Shown: one piece after another, positions 41,417-49,935 of the stretch | Position numbering within the stretch: position 1 is the first letter of the stretch | Layout: every line of letters begins with the position of its first letter | Source: Micromonospora sp. NBC_00421 | GTDB lineage: Bacteria; Actinomycetota; Actinomycetes; Mycobacteriales; Micromonosporaceae | Assembly (NCBI RefSeq): GCF_036017915.1 | Contig: NZ_CP107929.1 | Location: 3,910,001 to 3,974,000, forward strand | DNA: 64,000 bases | Reading direction: 5' to 3' | The notes under the pieces: generated by a model | What the model saw: only the letters and a program-made list of their open reading frames with translations | The model's database searches: none | Told to the model about the DNA's origin: nothing | Position numbers and translations under genes: made by a program

Positions 41417-42160
41417 ATGTCCCAGCCCCCGACCAGCCCAGCCGCCCCCGCGCCGGACGGCGGTACGCCGCAGGGCGGCTACCCGCAGCAGGGCGGCTAC
41501 CCGCAGCAGGGCGGCTACCCGCAGCAGCCGGACGCCGGCAGCGCACCGCCGTACGCCGGCCCGCCCGCACCGCCGGCGAAGAAGCGGTCCGCCGTCAAGA
41601 TCGTGCTGATCGTGCTGGCCGTGCTGTTGGTGCTCTGCCTCGGTGGCGCCGCCATCGCCGCCTTCGCCCTCAAGGACGACGTCAAGGAGGTGGTGGACGC
41701 CGCCAACACGACGGTCTCCGCCCCGGCCACCCTGGCCGGCCGCCCGCAGGCCACCGACCCGGGGCTGAAGGCGGTCGCCGACGGGCTGGTCACCGAGATG
41801 AAGAAATCCGTACAGAACGAGACGGGCACCGCCGGCGCCTTCTACGGTGACCCGGCCAAGCAGGACCTGCTGATGATCGCCGCGGCCTCCGGCGTGATGG
41901 CCGACCCCAAGAAGGAACTGGACGACGCCGTCACGGGCATCGCCAGCGAACTGAAGGTCACCAACATGTCCCCCGTGGACGCCGGCCCGCTCGGTGGCGA
42001 CGCCAAGTGCGGCGACGGCAACAGCGAGGGCGTCCCGCTCGGCGTCTGCCTCTGGGCGGACAAGGGCAGCGTCGGCCTCATCGTGCAGTACTACAAGTCG
42101 GCAGCCAACCTGAAGTCCGAGTTCGTCACGATGCGCGGGCAGATCGAGAAGAAGGGCTGA
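41417..42160 (+). CDS. Shorter paralog of the proline-rich single-span membrane protein
   Basis: 247 aa from ATG 41417 with TGGAG upstream. The cytoplasmic part is short, with three GGYPQQ repeats, then a membrane helix (VKIVLIVLAVLLVLCLGGAAIAAFAL) and an extracytoplasmic domain aligned with that of the preceding protein: LAGRPQATDPGLKAVADGL, NETGTAGAFYGDPA, KCGDGNSEGVPLGVCLWADKGSVGLIV and a final MRGQIEKKG. Tandem duplication with later divergence is evident. Each gene has its own promoter-like element. Confidence 0.8.
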   Translation: MSQPPTSPAAPAPDGGTPQGGYPQQGGYPQQGGYPQQPDAGSAPPYAGPPAPPAKKRSAVKIVLIVLAVLLVLCLGGAAIAAFALKDDVKEVVDAANTTVSAPATLAGRPQATDPGLKAVADGLVTEMKKSVQNETGTAGAFYGDPAKQDLLMIAAASGVMADPKKELDDAVTGIASELKVTNMSPVDAGPLGGDAKCGDGNSEGVPLGVCLWADKGSVGLIVQYYKSAANLKSEFVTMRGQIEKKG

Positions 42161-42184
42161 CCTCCCGGTCGCCCGACGGGCCAC

Positions 42185-42236
42185 GACGAAAGCCGCCCCG
42201 CCGCTCCTTCGGGAGTTCGGCGGGGCGGCTTTCGTC
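42185..42236. terminator. Perfect 18-bp bidirectional terminator
   Basis: GACGAAAGCCGCCCCGCC (42185-42202) and its exact complement (42219-42236) with a 16-nt loop. It separates the convergent proline-rich gene and the small Cys-containing gene and ends directly at the latter's stop. Confidence 0.9.
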
Positions 42237-42239
42237 GGG

Positions 42240-42446
42240 TCAGCGGAAGTGCGGGGGAATCCACCGGCCCCGACCTACCGCCTTCAGATAGGTGTAGGCG
42301 ACGCGGGTCGGTTCACACATCCAGGTGTGCTGGCAGATCGGGCACCAGTCGGGTCTGCCGGGGCGCGGCCAATGGTCGGTGATGATGACCCGCGCGTCGA
42401 GCACGAGCCGGTTGTGGACCCACCGCGCCGACATGCCACCGGTCAC
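42240..42446 (-). CDS. Small Cys-containing protein next to an XRE regulator
   Basis: 68 aa from GTG 42446 with GGAGGGG 6 nt upstream. MTGGMSARWVHNRLVLDARV, then DHWPRPGRPDWCPICQHTWM and CEP: a Cys-x2-Cys plus a third Cys six residues on, with nearby His, may bind zinc. The C-terminus is basic and aromatic. Not recognised as a named family. It lies 186 nt downstream of the XRE gene on the same strand and may be its partner. Confidence 0.55.
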   Translation of the reverse strand: MTGGMSARWVHNRLVLDARVIITDHWPRPGRPDWCPICQHTWMCEPTRVAYTYLKAVGRGRWIPPHFR

Positions 42447-42632
42447 CGCTGACCCCTCCGTGTTCGGTCAGGGGCGGCCGGCCCCGTCCGACACGACCGC
42501 CCCCTCTTACCGGGGGACGCCGGGGTGCTCGCACACATCACGTCGGGTCCGATGGACACCCCGCCGCCCTGTTCACGAAACGTTACGGAGGGGTGACCGT
42601 GGGGATGGGGATGGTTTGTCCCCGTGGCACAA

Positions 42633-43829
42633 CTACCAGTCCATGCCCATGCTGAGCGCCAATTCGCGGGCATCCTCGCCGATGGTTCCCCGGCGGGTCG
42701 ACAACTCCATCACGGCGGAACGGGCGTACGGGTTGTGCCGCACCGTGTCCACCGACTCCCGCAACGCCCGGCCGAGCAGGTGCACCCCGGCGACCTCTTC
42801 CCGAGCGAGCATGTGCGCACGGGCAGCGTCGATGAGATGCCCCGCCCGGCGGGTGCGCGACGGCAGGCCGCTGTAGTTGACGCTGTCGGCACGGCGAACA
42901 GCCTCCCCGTGTCGGCACAGATCCGCTTCGACGGTTACCGCGTACGCTTCCATAACGGTCGGACCGAAGATCAACCACGGGTGGGTGTAGCTGTCACCCA
43001 GCCGTCGGGCGGCGGCCTCGGCCGCATCCCATGCCCGCCACGCGCGCCCGGCCCGGCCGGCTTTCGCATGGCCGAGGGCGACACCCAGTTGCAGTTGCCC
43101 CCACCGGACGGTCCGCTCCGGGCTGCTGTGCCCGTCGACGAGTGCGGCGGCGTCGGTGAGAACCTGCTCGGCGGCGTCGATCTGGTTGGCCGACCGGTAC
43201 ACGTGGGCGTAGTACCAGGCGGCCACCGCCACCGCCTCCGGGTTGTCGGCGTCCTGGGCGGCACCCATGGCCCGGTCGGCGGCCAACCACACCAGTTCCG
43301 GGTAGGGCTGGTGGGCGCAGTACAACTGGGCCAGGTGGTAGGTGCGGGCCAAGTCGGCGAGGGCGGCACGCCGGTCTGCGCCGTCGAGGTGGCGGGCGGA
43401 GCGGCGGGAGTCGTCGAGCAGCCCGGGGAGGATCGCGGCGACGGCGGTCCGTTCGGCGGTGGACTGGTGCCACAGCCTCCACGCCTGGTCGACGAGGCTG
43501 CGGAGCACCGACGCGGGGGCGGGGTCACCTGCGGGTAGCAGGGTGCGTTTCATGGCGGCGGCAACCTGGTCGACGTCGGGGTGCCCGGCGCGGGTGACGG
43601 AGGCGACGGGTAGGGACTGGTCGCCGGTGAGGTCGGCCAGGTCGCTGATGTCGAGGACTTCGGCGAGGCGCAGCAGCATGGGTAGGCGGGGGGTGAGCAG
43701 CCGACCGGTTTCGAGGGCTTTCACCCATTCGGCGCTGCGGCCGACAAGCCCACCGAGGACTACTCGGGTTTTTCCGGCGCGTTCGCGGTGGGCGCGGAGG
43801 CGGGTGCCGAAAGCGGCGGGACTGTTCAT
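42633..43829 (-). CDS. XRE-type helix-turn-helix regulator with TPR-like C-terminal domain
   Basis: 398 aa. An N-terminal XRE HTH (FGTRLRAHRERAGKTRVVLG, then GLVGRSAEWVKALETGRLLTP) is followed by about 320 residues of helical repeats like TPRs (for example LADLARTYHLAQLYCAHQ, AVAVAAWYYAHVYRSANQI, LLGRALRESVDTVRH). Such proteins are common in actinomycetes in accessory regions, often near small partner genes, and may sense a peptide or ligand through the repeat domain. Starts at ATG 43829; the stretch upstream carries no clear partner. Confidence 0.8.
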   Translation of the reverse strand: MNSPAAFGTRLRAHRERAGKTRVVLGGLVGRSAEWVKALETGRLLTPRLPMLLRLAEVLDISDLADLTGDQSLPVASVTRAGHPDVDQVAAAMKRTLLPAGDPAPASVLRSLVDQAWRLWHQSTAERTAVAAILPGLLDDSRRSARHLDGADRRAALADLARTYHLAQLYCAHQPYPELVWLAADRAMGAAQDADNPEAVAVAAWYYAHVYRSANQIDAAEQVLTDAAALVDGHSSPERTVRWGQLQLGVALGHAKAGRAGRAWRAWDAAEAAARRLGDSYTHPWLIFGPTVMEAYAVTVEADLCRHGEAVRRADSVNYSGLPSRTRRAGHLIDAARAHMLAREEVAGVHLLGRALRESVDTVRHNPYARSAVMELSTRRGTIGEDARELALSMGMDW

Positions 43830-44095
43830 TGTGGCTCCCCAGGTAGCGGCTGGGCGACGGCCCGCCGGCCGCTACAACAGGCGGGTCCGCCATCGACCAC
43901 GGTACGCGCCCGCCGCTCAGGCGACCTGCTCCGCCACCTCATACCAAGCGTAGATCGACCATGTGGTTGGCGGCGTGGCGCGGGTCGCGTCGCCCGATGA
44001 CCTTCAACGCCGCCTGAATGTCCCCGGGCGCCGTGGGCAGCAGCCGTTCAGCTCCACAGCGGCTCCTGTTGTCGCCGCGTGGCAAGCTCGTCGCC
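43830..44095. other. Stretch with a possible gene remnant
   Basis: No intact gene. On the minus strand, just before a stop at 43939, a frame reads APGDIQAALKVIGRRDPRHA then ANHMVDLRLV (to about 44035), which has protein-like composition unlike random GC-rich sequence and resembles the end of a lost gene. Upstream it dissolves into the DinB gene's antisense frame. Confidence 0.3.
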
Positions 44096-44719
44096 ATGAT
44101 CGAGGATTTCGCGAAGGACTTCCTGCACGGCCGGTTGAAGGTGATCCGTGAGGCGCTGGTCTGGAAGCTCGATGGTCTGTCCGAGTACGACATCCGGCGT
44201 CCTCTGACGGCGACGGGGACCAATCTCCTCGGCCTGGTGAAGCACATGGCGACCTTGGAGGCCTGGTATTTCGGTGAGGTCTTCGATCGCCCATCCCCGG
44301 AGCTGCTGGGGCGATGGCAGGACGCGGACGGCAGCGACCTGTGGGTCAGCCCGGATGAGACCCGCGAACAGATCATCGACTTCTACCAGCGCGCCTGGAA
44401 GCATGCGGACGCGACGATCAACGAGCTTCCCCTCGACGCGCCTGGCCACGTGCCGTGGTGGTCACACCCTGACGTGAAGCTGCTCAACATCATGATCCAC
44501 GTCCTTCAGGAGACCACCCGGCATGCCGGCCACGCTGACATCCTGCGTGAACAGCTCGACGGCCGGACCGGGCTGAGGGATGAATACGAGGAAGAGATCG
44601 ACACGGCGGCCCGCGCGACACACCGCGCGAAGATCGAGCGGGCTGCGCAGGCAGCGGCCGGCGGCGCGGGCCATGCCGGCCTATCTGCCCCACACGCCGC
44701 AGTCGAGACTACGCCCTGA
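44096..44719 (+). CDS. DinB/DUF664 family protein
   Basis: 207 aa from ATG 44096. A four-helix DinB-like bundle with metal-ligand histidines: HGRLKVIREALVWKLDGLSE, LVKHMATLEAWYFGEVF, MIHVLQETTRHAGHADILRE. The central and last His patterns match the thiol-transferase/DUF664 group; the exact reaction is unknown. Base composition is visibly less GC-rich than its neighbours, suggesting acquisition by transfer. Other starts upstream (44018) are less likely. Confidence 0.8.
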   Translation: MIEDFAKDFLHGRLKVIREALVWKLDGLSEYDIRRPLTATGTNLLGLVKHMATLEAWYFGEVFDRPSPELLGRWQDADGSDLWVSPDETREQIIDFYQRAWKHADATINELPLDAPGHVPWWSHPDVKLLNIMIHVLQETTRHAGHADILREQLDGRTGLRDEYEEEIDTAARATHRAKIERAAQAAAGGAGHAGLSAPHAAVETTP

Positions 44720-44865
44720 TCAGCCCGATGACCGGCGGCCCTGGCCGGCTGATCGAACATGCTCGCGTTCACCTGCCTGCGCCTGCAAACCGTCGCAAAC
44801 CCCGACCCCGCAGTTGTAGATCTGAGACTCGGAACAGCCGGTCGCCTCACGGATCGTCTTCAGTG

Positions 44866-44899
44866 GGGGGTGCCCGGCGGTAATCGCGCGGGCACCCCC
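44866..44899. terminator. Hairpin between the DinB-like and VOC genes
   Basis: GGGGGTGCCCG (44866-44876) and CGGGCACCCCC (44889-44899), 11-bp perfect stem, 12-nt loop, between convergent genes. Confidence 0.7.
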
Positions 44900-44921
44900 T
44901 CGATGATCGAGACGCGGAGCG

Positions 44922-45308
44922 TCAGCCGGTCGTGGCGGCCCGCTCGGCGGCGCTGCGCAGGACGCAGAACTCGTTGCCCTCCGGGTCGGCCAGCACCACC
45001 CAGCCGGCACCGTCCGCCCGACGGCGGTCGTCGACCTGGACGGCACCGACGGCGAGCAACCGCGCGACCTCCTCGTCCCGGGTCCGGTCGATCGGCTCCA
45101 GGTCGAGGTGCAGGCGGTTCTTGACCGACTTGCCCTCCGGTACGGCCAGGAAGAGCACCTCCGGTCCGCCCTCGGGCAGGAGCATCGCCTCCGTGTCGCC
45201 GGGGAAGTCGTCGGGTTGGCGGGGGCACTCGAAGACCTGCGCCCAGAAACCGGACAGGGCGTAGGTGTCGTGACAGTCGATGCTGATGTTGTGGATTCGT
45301 ACGCTCAC
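44922..45308 (-). CDS. VOC (glyoxalase/bleomycin-resistance fold) family protein
   Basis: 128 aa. SVRIHNISIDCHDTYALSGF begins the first beta-alpha-beta-beta-beta unit; VKNRLHLDLEPIDRTRDEEV gives a metal-type His and GWVVLADPEGNEFCVL ends the second with Glu. VOC proteins include glyoxalases, dioxygenases and antibiotic-binding proteins; nothing identifies the substrate. Only 28 nt separate it from the histidine kinase gene upstream, and it may be the last gene of that operon. Confidence 0.8.
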   Translation of the reverse strand: MSVRIHNISIDCHDTYALSGFWAQVFECPRQPDDFPGDTEAMLLPEGGPEVLFLAVPEGKSVKNRLHLDLEPIDRTRDEEVARLLAVGAVQVDDRRRADGAGWVVLADPEGNEFCVLRSAAERAATTG

Positions 45309-45336
45309 GGGTCTGCCTCCGAAGCAGTGGGACCGG

Positions 45337-46488
45337 TCAACTGGGGACTTGGTCGGCCGAGGGCAGCGTGACCGTCACCTCCAGCCCTCCACCCTTCTGT
45401 GCGACGACCCGGACGGTGCCGCCGTGTGCGTCGCAGACCGCCCGGACGATGGACAGGCCCAGCCCGGAACCACGGGCTCCCGTCCGTTCCCGGCCACCCC
45501 GACGGAACGGCTCGAACAGCCCCGGCACATCGGCCTGGTCCACCTCGAAGCCGGTGTTTCGTACCGCCAGCCACGAGGAGCGCCCGTCGGTGCCGGTCTG
45601 CACCCAGAGCCGCCCGTGCAGATGGTTGTAGCGCACCGCGTTCTCGATCAGGTTCCCGGCCAGCCGGTCCAGCAGACCCGGGTCACCGGTCACCGGGGCC
45701 GGTCGCAACGAGGACTGCACCCGTAGCCCGATCCGCTCCACCTCCCGGGACATCGCGGACAACGCGTTGGCAGTGCCGGTGGCCAGATCACATTCCGTAC
45801 GTCGGGCCAGCCGTCGGCCCACCTGGGCCTCGCTACGGGCCAGCACCAGCAGCGCGTCCACCAGGCCGTTGGCGCGTTCCGAGGCGTCCCGCACCACGGT
45901 GGCCATCCGGCGGTACTCGGCGGTGTCCGCCTCGTCGTCGCTGAGCGTCACGTCGATCTCGGTACGCATCACCGCCAGCGGGGTACGCAGCTCGTGTGAG
46001 GCGTTGGCCACGAACCGCTTCTGCGCCTCGAATGCCGCGGTGATCCGGTCCAGCATCGCGTCGAAGGTCCGGGCCAGCTCGGCCACCTCGTCGTCCGGCC
46101 CGGACCAGCCGATCCGCTGGTCGAGCGTGGTCTCGCCGAGCCGGCGCGCGGTCGCGGTGACCTGGTGCAGCGGACGCAGCGTCCGGCCGGCCACCCAGTA
46201 CGCCCCGGCCACCCCGACCACGCTGATCGCCAGCAACGCCAGCAGCCCCTTGACCAGCAGCTCGTCGGAGGCGGCATCGACCAGTTGGCGCTGCCACACC
46301 GCGGCGTCCAACGAACGCCCGTCGGCCAGCAGCACGGTGGTGCCCGGACGCAGCTCGTCGGTGGGGCGCAGCGCGTCCCGGACCAGCAACCAGGCCAGCG
46401 CCACCAGGATCGCCCCGGCCCCGACCAGCAGCACCCCGTTGAGCAGGGTCAACCGCAACCGCAGCGTGGGCCGCAACCGCCGGGTCAC
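45337..46488 (-). CDS. Sensor histidine kinase (OmpR-type system)
   Basis: 383 aa from GTG 46488. A first membrane helix (LLNGVLLVGAGAILVALAWLL), a short extracellular loop of about 50 residues, a second helix (LLALLAISVVGVAGAYWVAG), a HAMP segment, HisKA with FVANASHELRTPLAVM and HATPase motifs NLIENAVRYNH and GSGLGLSIVRAV. The short loop leaves little room for ligand binding. Preceded by the response regulator gene and a repeat element. Confidence 0.92.
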   Translation of the reverse strand: MTRRLRPTLRLRLTLLNGVLLVGAGAILVALAWLLVRDALRPTDELRPGTTVLLADGRSLDAAVWQRQLVDAASDELLVKGLLALLAISVVGVAGAYWVAGRTLRPLHQVTATARRLGETTLDQRIGWSGPDDEVAELARTFDAMLDRITAAFEAQKRFVANASHELRTPLAVMRTEIDVTLSDDEADTAEYRRMATVVRDASERANGLVDALLVLARSEAQVGRRLARRTECDLATGTANALSAMSREVERIGLRVQSSLRPAPVTGDPGLLDRLAGNLIENAVRYNHLHGRLWVQTGTDGRSSWLAVRNTGFEVDQADVPGLFEPFRRGGRERTGARGSGLGLSIVRAVCDAHGGTVRVVAQKGGGLEVTVTLPSADQVPS

Positions 46489-46500
46489 GACCCGACCCCG

Positions 46501-46531
46501 GCTCGCGACACCGGCTCACTCCTCGCGCTCA
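46501..46531 (-). repeat. Short variant of the TGAGCGCGAGGAG repeat
   Basis: Reading minus from 46531: TGAGCGCGAGGAGTGAGC ... GTGTCGCGAGC. The TGA is the stop codon of the response regulator. Shares its first 13 bases and the TCGCGA end with the 44-bp repeats at 1903 and 1962. Confidence 0.65.
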
Positions 46532-47191
46532 TGGGTTGACCGTCCGGTAGCCGGCGCCGACCACCGTCTCGATCAGCGGCGGATCGCCGAGCTTCCTGCG
46601 CAGGGTCATCACGGTGACCCGGACGATCGTGGTGAACGGATCGGTGTTGGCGTCCCAGACCCGTTCCAGCAGCTCCTCGCTGGAGACCACCGCGCCGCGC
46701 GCCTTGACCAGCTCGCTGAGCACACCGAACTCCTTGTTCGTCAGGTCGACCGGCGCGCCGGCCCTGGTGACCACCCGGCGGGCCGGGTCGAGCACCACGT
46801 CACCCACCTGGAGCACCGGCGGGGCGGCCGGGGTGGCCCGCCGGCCCAACGCCTGCACCCGGGCCACCAACTCGTCGAAGGCGAACGGCTTGGGCAGGTA
46901 GTCGTCCGCGCCGAGGCCCAGCCCCGCCACCCGGTCGGCGACGGTGTCGCTGGCGGTCAGCATCAGCACCCGGGTGAGGGTGCCGGAGGCGGCCAGCTCG
47001 GCACAGATCTGGTCGCCGTGCATCCCGGGCAGGTCACGGTCGAGGACCACCACGTCGTACCGGGTGACGAAGGCCGCCTCGTGGCCGGCGTCCCCGTCGT
47101 ACGCGACGTCGACCGCCATCCCCCGCTTGCGCAGCCCACGCACGATCGCGTCGGCGAGGTTCCGTTCGTCCTCGACCACCAGCACCCGCAT
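46529..47191 (-). CDS. OmpR/PhoB-type response regulator
   Basis: 220 aa. Receiver: VLVVEDERNLADAIVRGLRK, phospho-Asp in VVVLDRDLPGMHGDQ, MLTASDTVADRV, and DDYLPKPFAF with Lys. Winged helix: LTNKEFGVLSELVKARGAVV, then LLERVWDANTDPFTTIVRVT and VMTLRRKLGDPPLIETVVGAGYRT. ATG 47191 has GGAGG before it. First gene of the regulator-kinase operon. Confidence 0.95.
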   Translation of the reverse strand: MRVLVVEDERNLADAIVRGLRKRGMAVDVAYDGDAGHEAAFVTRYDVVVLDRDLPGMHGDQICAELAASGTLTRVLMLTASDTVADRVAGLGLGADDYLPKPFAFDELVARVQALGRRATPAAPPVLQVGDVVLDPARRVVTRAGAPVDLTNKEFGVLSELVKARGAVVSSEELLERVWDANTDPFTTIVRVTVMTLRRKLGDPPLIETVVGAGYRTVNP

Positions 47192-47272
47192 CCCGACCTC
47201 CTCGCCGACCTGTCCGACAACCTAGCCCCGCCGGCCAAACGACCTGCCGGAGGAGGGCCGACCGGTGTGCCG

Positions 47273-48538
47273 TCAGCCGGGCAACCGCCACACCCCGATG
47301 CTGTTGCGTTGCCGCCAGCAGACCAGCACCCCCTGGTCGAGCGAGCAGCGGTCCCATGCTCCGGGCAGCACGTCCACCAGCCGCGGGGTCCCGCCGGCGG
47401 GGTCCAGCGCGGCCAGCAGCCGCCGCTCACCGGCGACCGGACGGATGGCGAGGTACGGGGCGGTCGGCGGCGACCGGTCCACCAGATTCCAGCCGCCCAG
47501 CTCGGCCACGGCCCGACCGGTAGCCGGATCGAGCAGGGCCAGCCGCTCCGGCCTGTCGACGCTGACCGCGACCATCCGGTCCCCGACCGACTCGACCGGG
47601 AACCACCGCCCGGTGGACCAGCGCACCCGGCCGGTCGCCGGGTCGAGCAGCCGGGTACCGGAAGGCGTGTCGAGGCAGACGGCATCACCGCAGGTGCGGG
47701 CCGCTCCGCCACCCGGCGACGTCGTGTCCCAGCGACGCCGCCCGGACCCCAGGTCGTACCCGGCCAGCAGGTCCGGTTCCCCGCCGACGAGCAGCAGCTC
47801 ACCGACCGGCTCCGCCAGGTGGTGGTCGCCCCGGGCGGGTGGCACCGGGAAGGCGAGCCGGCGTACACCGGTGCCGACGTCGTACGCCTCGGCGAGGCCG
47901 GCGCTGGTGACCAGGACGAGTTCCTCGATGCCGCGCGCCGACGTGCGGTATCCGACGGTGGCCGCTCCGGCCGTGGCCGTCCAGCGGACCGCGCCGGTCG
48001 CCGGGTCGACGCCCCGCACCACCACCCGGTCGACGTGGACGTCCTCCAGCAGCAGCCCGCCGTCCCGGGTGGGCACCGCCCGGCCGGGCTGCCGCCAGCG
48101 GGCCCGCCCGTCGACGTGGTCGAGCACCATCGAGACCGGTTCGCCGCCGGGGTCGGTGGTGATCGCCACGTCGTCACCGACCCGGTCCAGCACCAGCAGT
48201 TGGTGCCTGGGGGACAGCGACACCTGCCAGCGGACCCGTCCGTCGGTCAGGTCGACGGCGATGAGTTGCCGGCTGCCGGCCGGTGCGAGGGCCGACGGGT
48301 AGGCGAGCACCAGCAGGTCGCCGACGATCAGGTGGCTGGGCTCCGGCACGTCCGGTACGGGCACCGGGACCAACCGGGTCGGCCCGGGTGCCGCACCGGC
48401 CATGGTGAGCAGCAGGAACAGGCCGACCAGGACGACGGGCACCGGACGGCCGCCGGCACGCCGCACCCGGGGCCGGCGCGGTGGACGGGGGGCCGGCTCG
48501 TCGGGGTGACCCACCTCGCCCAGGTCGATCACCGTCAC
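47273..48538 (-). CDS. Membrane-anchored PQQ-like beta-propeller protein (second copy)
   Basis: 421 aa from GTG 48538, whose TG overlaps the stop TGA of the preceding paralog. It opens with VTVIDLGEVGHPDEPAP, a basic Pro/Arg stretch and one membrane helix (PVPVVLVGLFLLLTMAGAAP), then six or seven blade repeats such as LIAVDLTDGRVRWQVSL, VDPATGAVRWTATAG and LLDPATGRVRWSTGRW, ending NSIGVWRLPG. Beta-propellers of this type, displayed outside the membrane, usually serve as binding or scaffold domains. No quinone ligand is implied. Confidence 0.8.
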   Translation of the reverse strand: MTVIDLGEVGHPDEPAPRPPRRPRVRRAGGRPVPVVLVGLFLLLTMAGAAPGPTRLVPVPVPDVPEPSHLIVGDLLVLAYPSALAPAGSRQLIAVDLTDGRVRWQVSLSPRHQLLVLDRVGDDVAITTDPGGEPVSMVLDHVDGRARWRQPGRAVPTRDGGLLLEDVHVDRVVVRGVDPATGAVRWTATAGAATVGYRTSARGIEELVLVTSAGLAEAYDVGTGVRRLAFPVPPARGDHHLAEPVGELLLVGGEPDLLAGYDLGSGRRRWDTTSPGGGAARTCGDAVCLDTPSGTRLLDPATGRVRWSTGRWFPVESVGDRMVAVSVDRPERLALLDPATGRAVAELGGWNLVDRSPPTAPYLAIRPVAGERRLLAALDPAGGTPRLVDVLPGAWDRCSLDQGVLVCWRQRNSIGVWRLPG

Positions 48539-49821
48539 CGGGGCAGCCGCCAGACTCCGAACGCGCCGTCGACCAGCCGGCAGAGCAGCAGATCCCCATC
48601 GCTCTGGCAGTCGCCGGAGACGGCCGGCAGCACGTCGAGCACCCGGACCCGCGCGGCGGCCACGTCCAGGTCGGCGACCATCATCCGCCCCCCAGCGGCC
48701 GGCCGTATCCCGAGCACCGGCCCGTCCGGCGTGGTCGGCCGGACCAGCTTCCAGGTGCCCAGGTCGGCGACCTGCCGCCCGGAGGCGACGTCGAGCACCA
48801 CAAGCGGGTGCCAGCCGCCCCCACCCAGGCTGCTCGCCGCCACCCGACCGCCGTACACCCCGCTGTCGAACCCCCAACGGGCGTCCTGCCAGACCGTCCG
48901 CCCGGTCGCCGGGTCCAACGCCCGTACCCCGCCGGCCACGCCGAGTGCGCAGAGCAGCGACCCGCACGGGGTGGTGAACACCGGCGTCGTCAACGGCACC
49001 TCCCATCGACGGTCCAGCCCGTCGAGGCCGTACCCGGTGAGTCGGCCGGTGTTCGCCTGGACGGCGAGCAGCAGGTCGCCGACGATCTCGAACCCGGTGT
49101 TCGACGGCGTTCCCTCGTGGTCGAGCTGCGCACGGTGCAGACGTACCCCGCGCCGGGCGTCCCAGACCTCGACCGGGCCGGGCGGTTTCACAGTCACGAT
49201 CCGGTCCACACCGTCGGCCGCCGTCCGGTACAGGGTGGCTGCCGGCGACATCGACGCCGACCAGCGGTCCCGGCCGGTCGACGGATCGACGGAGTGGACA
49301 GTCATCGGCCCCTCCGGACCGAGTTCGGAGAAGAGCAGGTCGGCTCCTGCCGACTCGCCAATCCCCGTCCGCTGCCAGCGCAGCCTGCCGCTCTCCCGAT
49401 CGTAGGCGAACGTCTGGTAAGCCCCGTTCGGTCCGCCGGCGGTGCCGGTGACCAGCAACAGGTCGCCGTGCCGGCGCAGCGTCCCGGACCCGCTGGTCAC
49501 CGGCACCGGCACCTGCCACCGCCGCACCGGCCGCGCCCGGGGTGAGGTGGGGATCGTCCAGGCGCTCAACCGACCCGGGGCGGTCGGATCGCCGGTCGGG
49601 GCGTGCAGGAAGACCTCCCCGTCGTGGAGCAGCACCGACGTGCCGAGGGAGGCCGGCAGCACGAAGGCCGCCCGGTGCTCCACCGGCGCGGCAGCGGTCA
49701 GCACCAGCAGGATGAACGCCAGCACCGCGGCGAGTCGCAGCGGTCGGCCGACGGCCCGGGGCGCGGGACCGGGCGGCTCCGGCCCGGCGTCGCGGAGCTC
49801 ACCCAGATCGATGACCGTCAC
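48535..49821 (-). CDS. Membrane-anchored PQQ-like beta-propeller protein (first copy)
   Basis: 428 aa from GTG 49821. Begins VTVIDLGELRDAGPEPPGP, a basic linker and a membrane helix (LRLAAVLAFILLVLTAAAP), then blade repeats (AYDRESGRLRWQRTG, VDPSTGRDRWSASM, LDPATGRTVWQDARW) and ends GAFGVWRLPR. The N- and C-termini are conserved with the following paralog while the blades have diverged. It is divergent from a multi-pass membrane protein gene; the shared upstream region is 114 nt. Confidence 0.8.
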   Translation of the reverse strand: MTVIDLGELRDAGPEPPGPAPRAVGRPLRLAAVLAFILLVLTAAAPVEHRAAFVLPASLGTSVLLHDGEVFLHAPTGDPTAPGRLSAWTIPTSPRARPVRRWQVPVPVTSGSGTLRRHGDLLLVTGTAGGPNGAYQTFAYDRESGRLRWQRTGIGESAGADLLFSELGPEGPMTVHSVDPSTGRDRWSASMSPAATLYRTAADGVDRIVTVKPPGPVEVWDARRGVRLHRAQLDHEGTPSNTGFEIVGDLLLAVQANTGRLTGYGLDGLDRRWEVPLTTPVFTTPCGSLLCALGVAGGVRALDPATGRTVWQDARWGFDSGVYGGRVAASSLGGGGWHPLVVLDVASGRQVADLGTWKLVRPTTPDGPVLGIRPAAGGRMMVADLDVAAARVRVLDVLPAVSGDCQSDGDLLLCRLVDGAFGVWRLPR

Positions 49822-49921
49822 GCACACCCTCTTTCGACCGCCACACCCCACCGACCACCATGCCGGCCGGTGGACGCGGATCGCCGCACACCGGGTCGCC
49901 GGACCGACCCGCCGCCGCCTG

Positions 49922-49927
49922 TACGAT
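49922..49927 (+). promoter_or_regulatory. Leaderless-type -10 element of the multi-pass membrane protein gene
   Basis: TACGAT, eight bases, then GTG 49936. Confidence 0.5.
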
Positions 49928-49935
49928 GGCCCGTC

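Noticed and set aside
44813..44887. HTH fragment as an independent regulator gene
   Set aside because: No start codon or stable frame; it overlaps a terminator hairpin and is at most a remnant.
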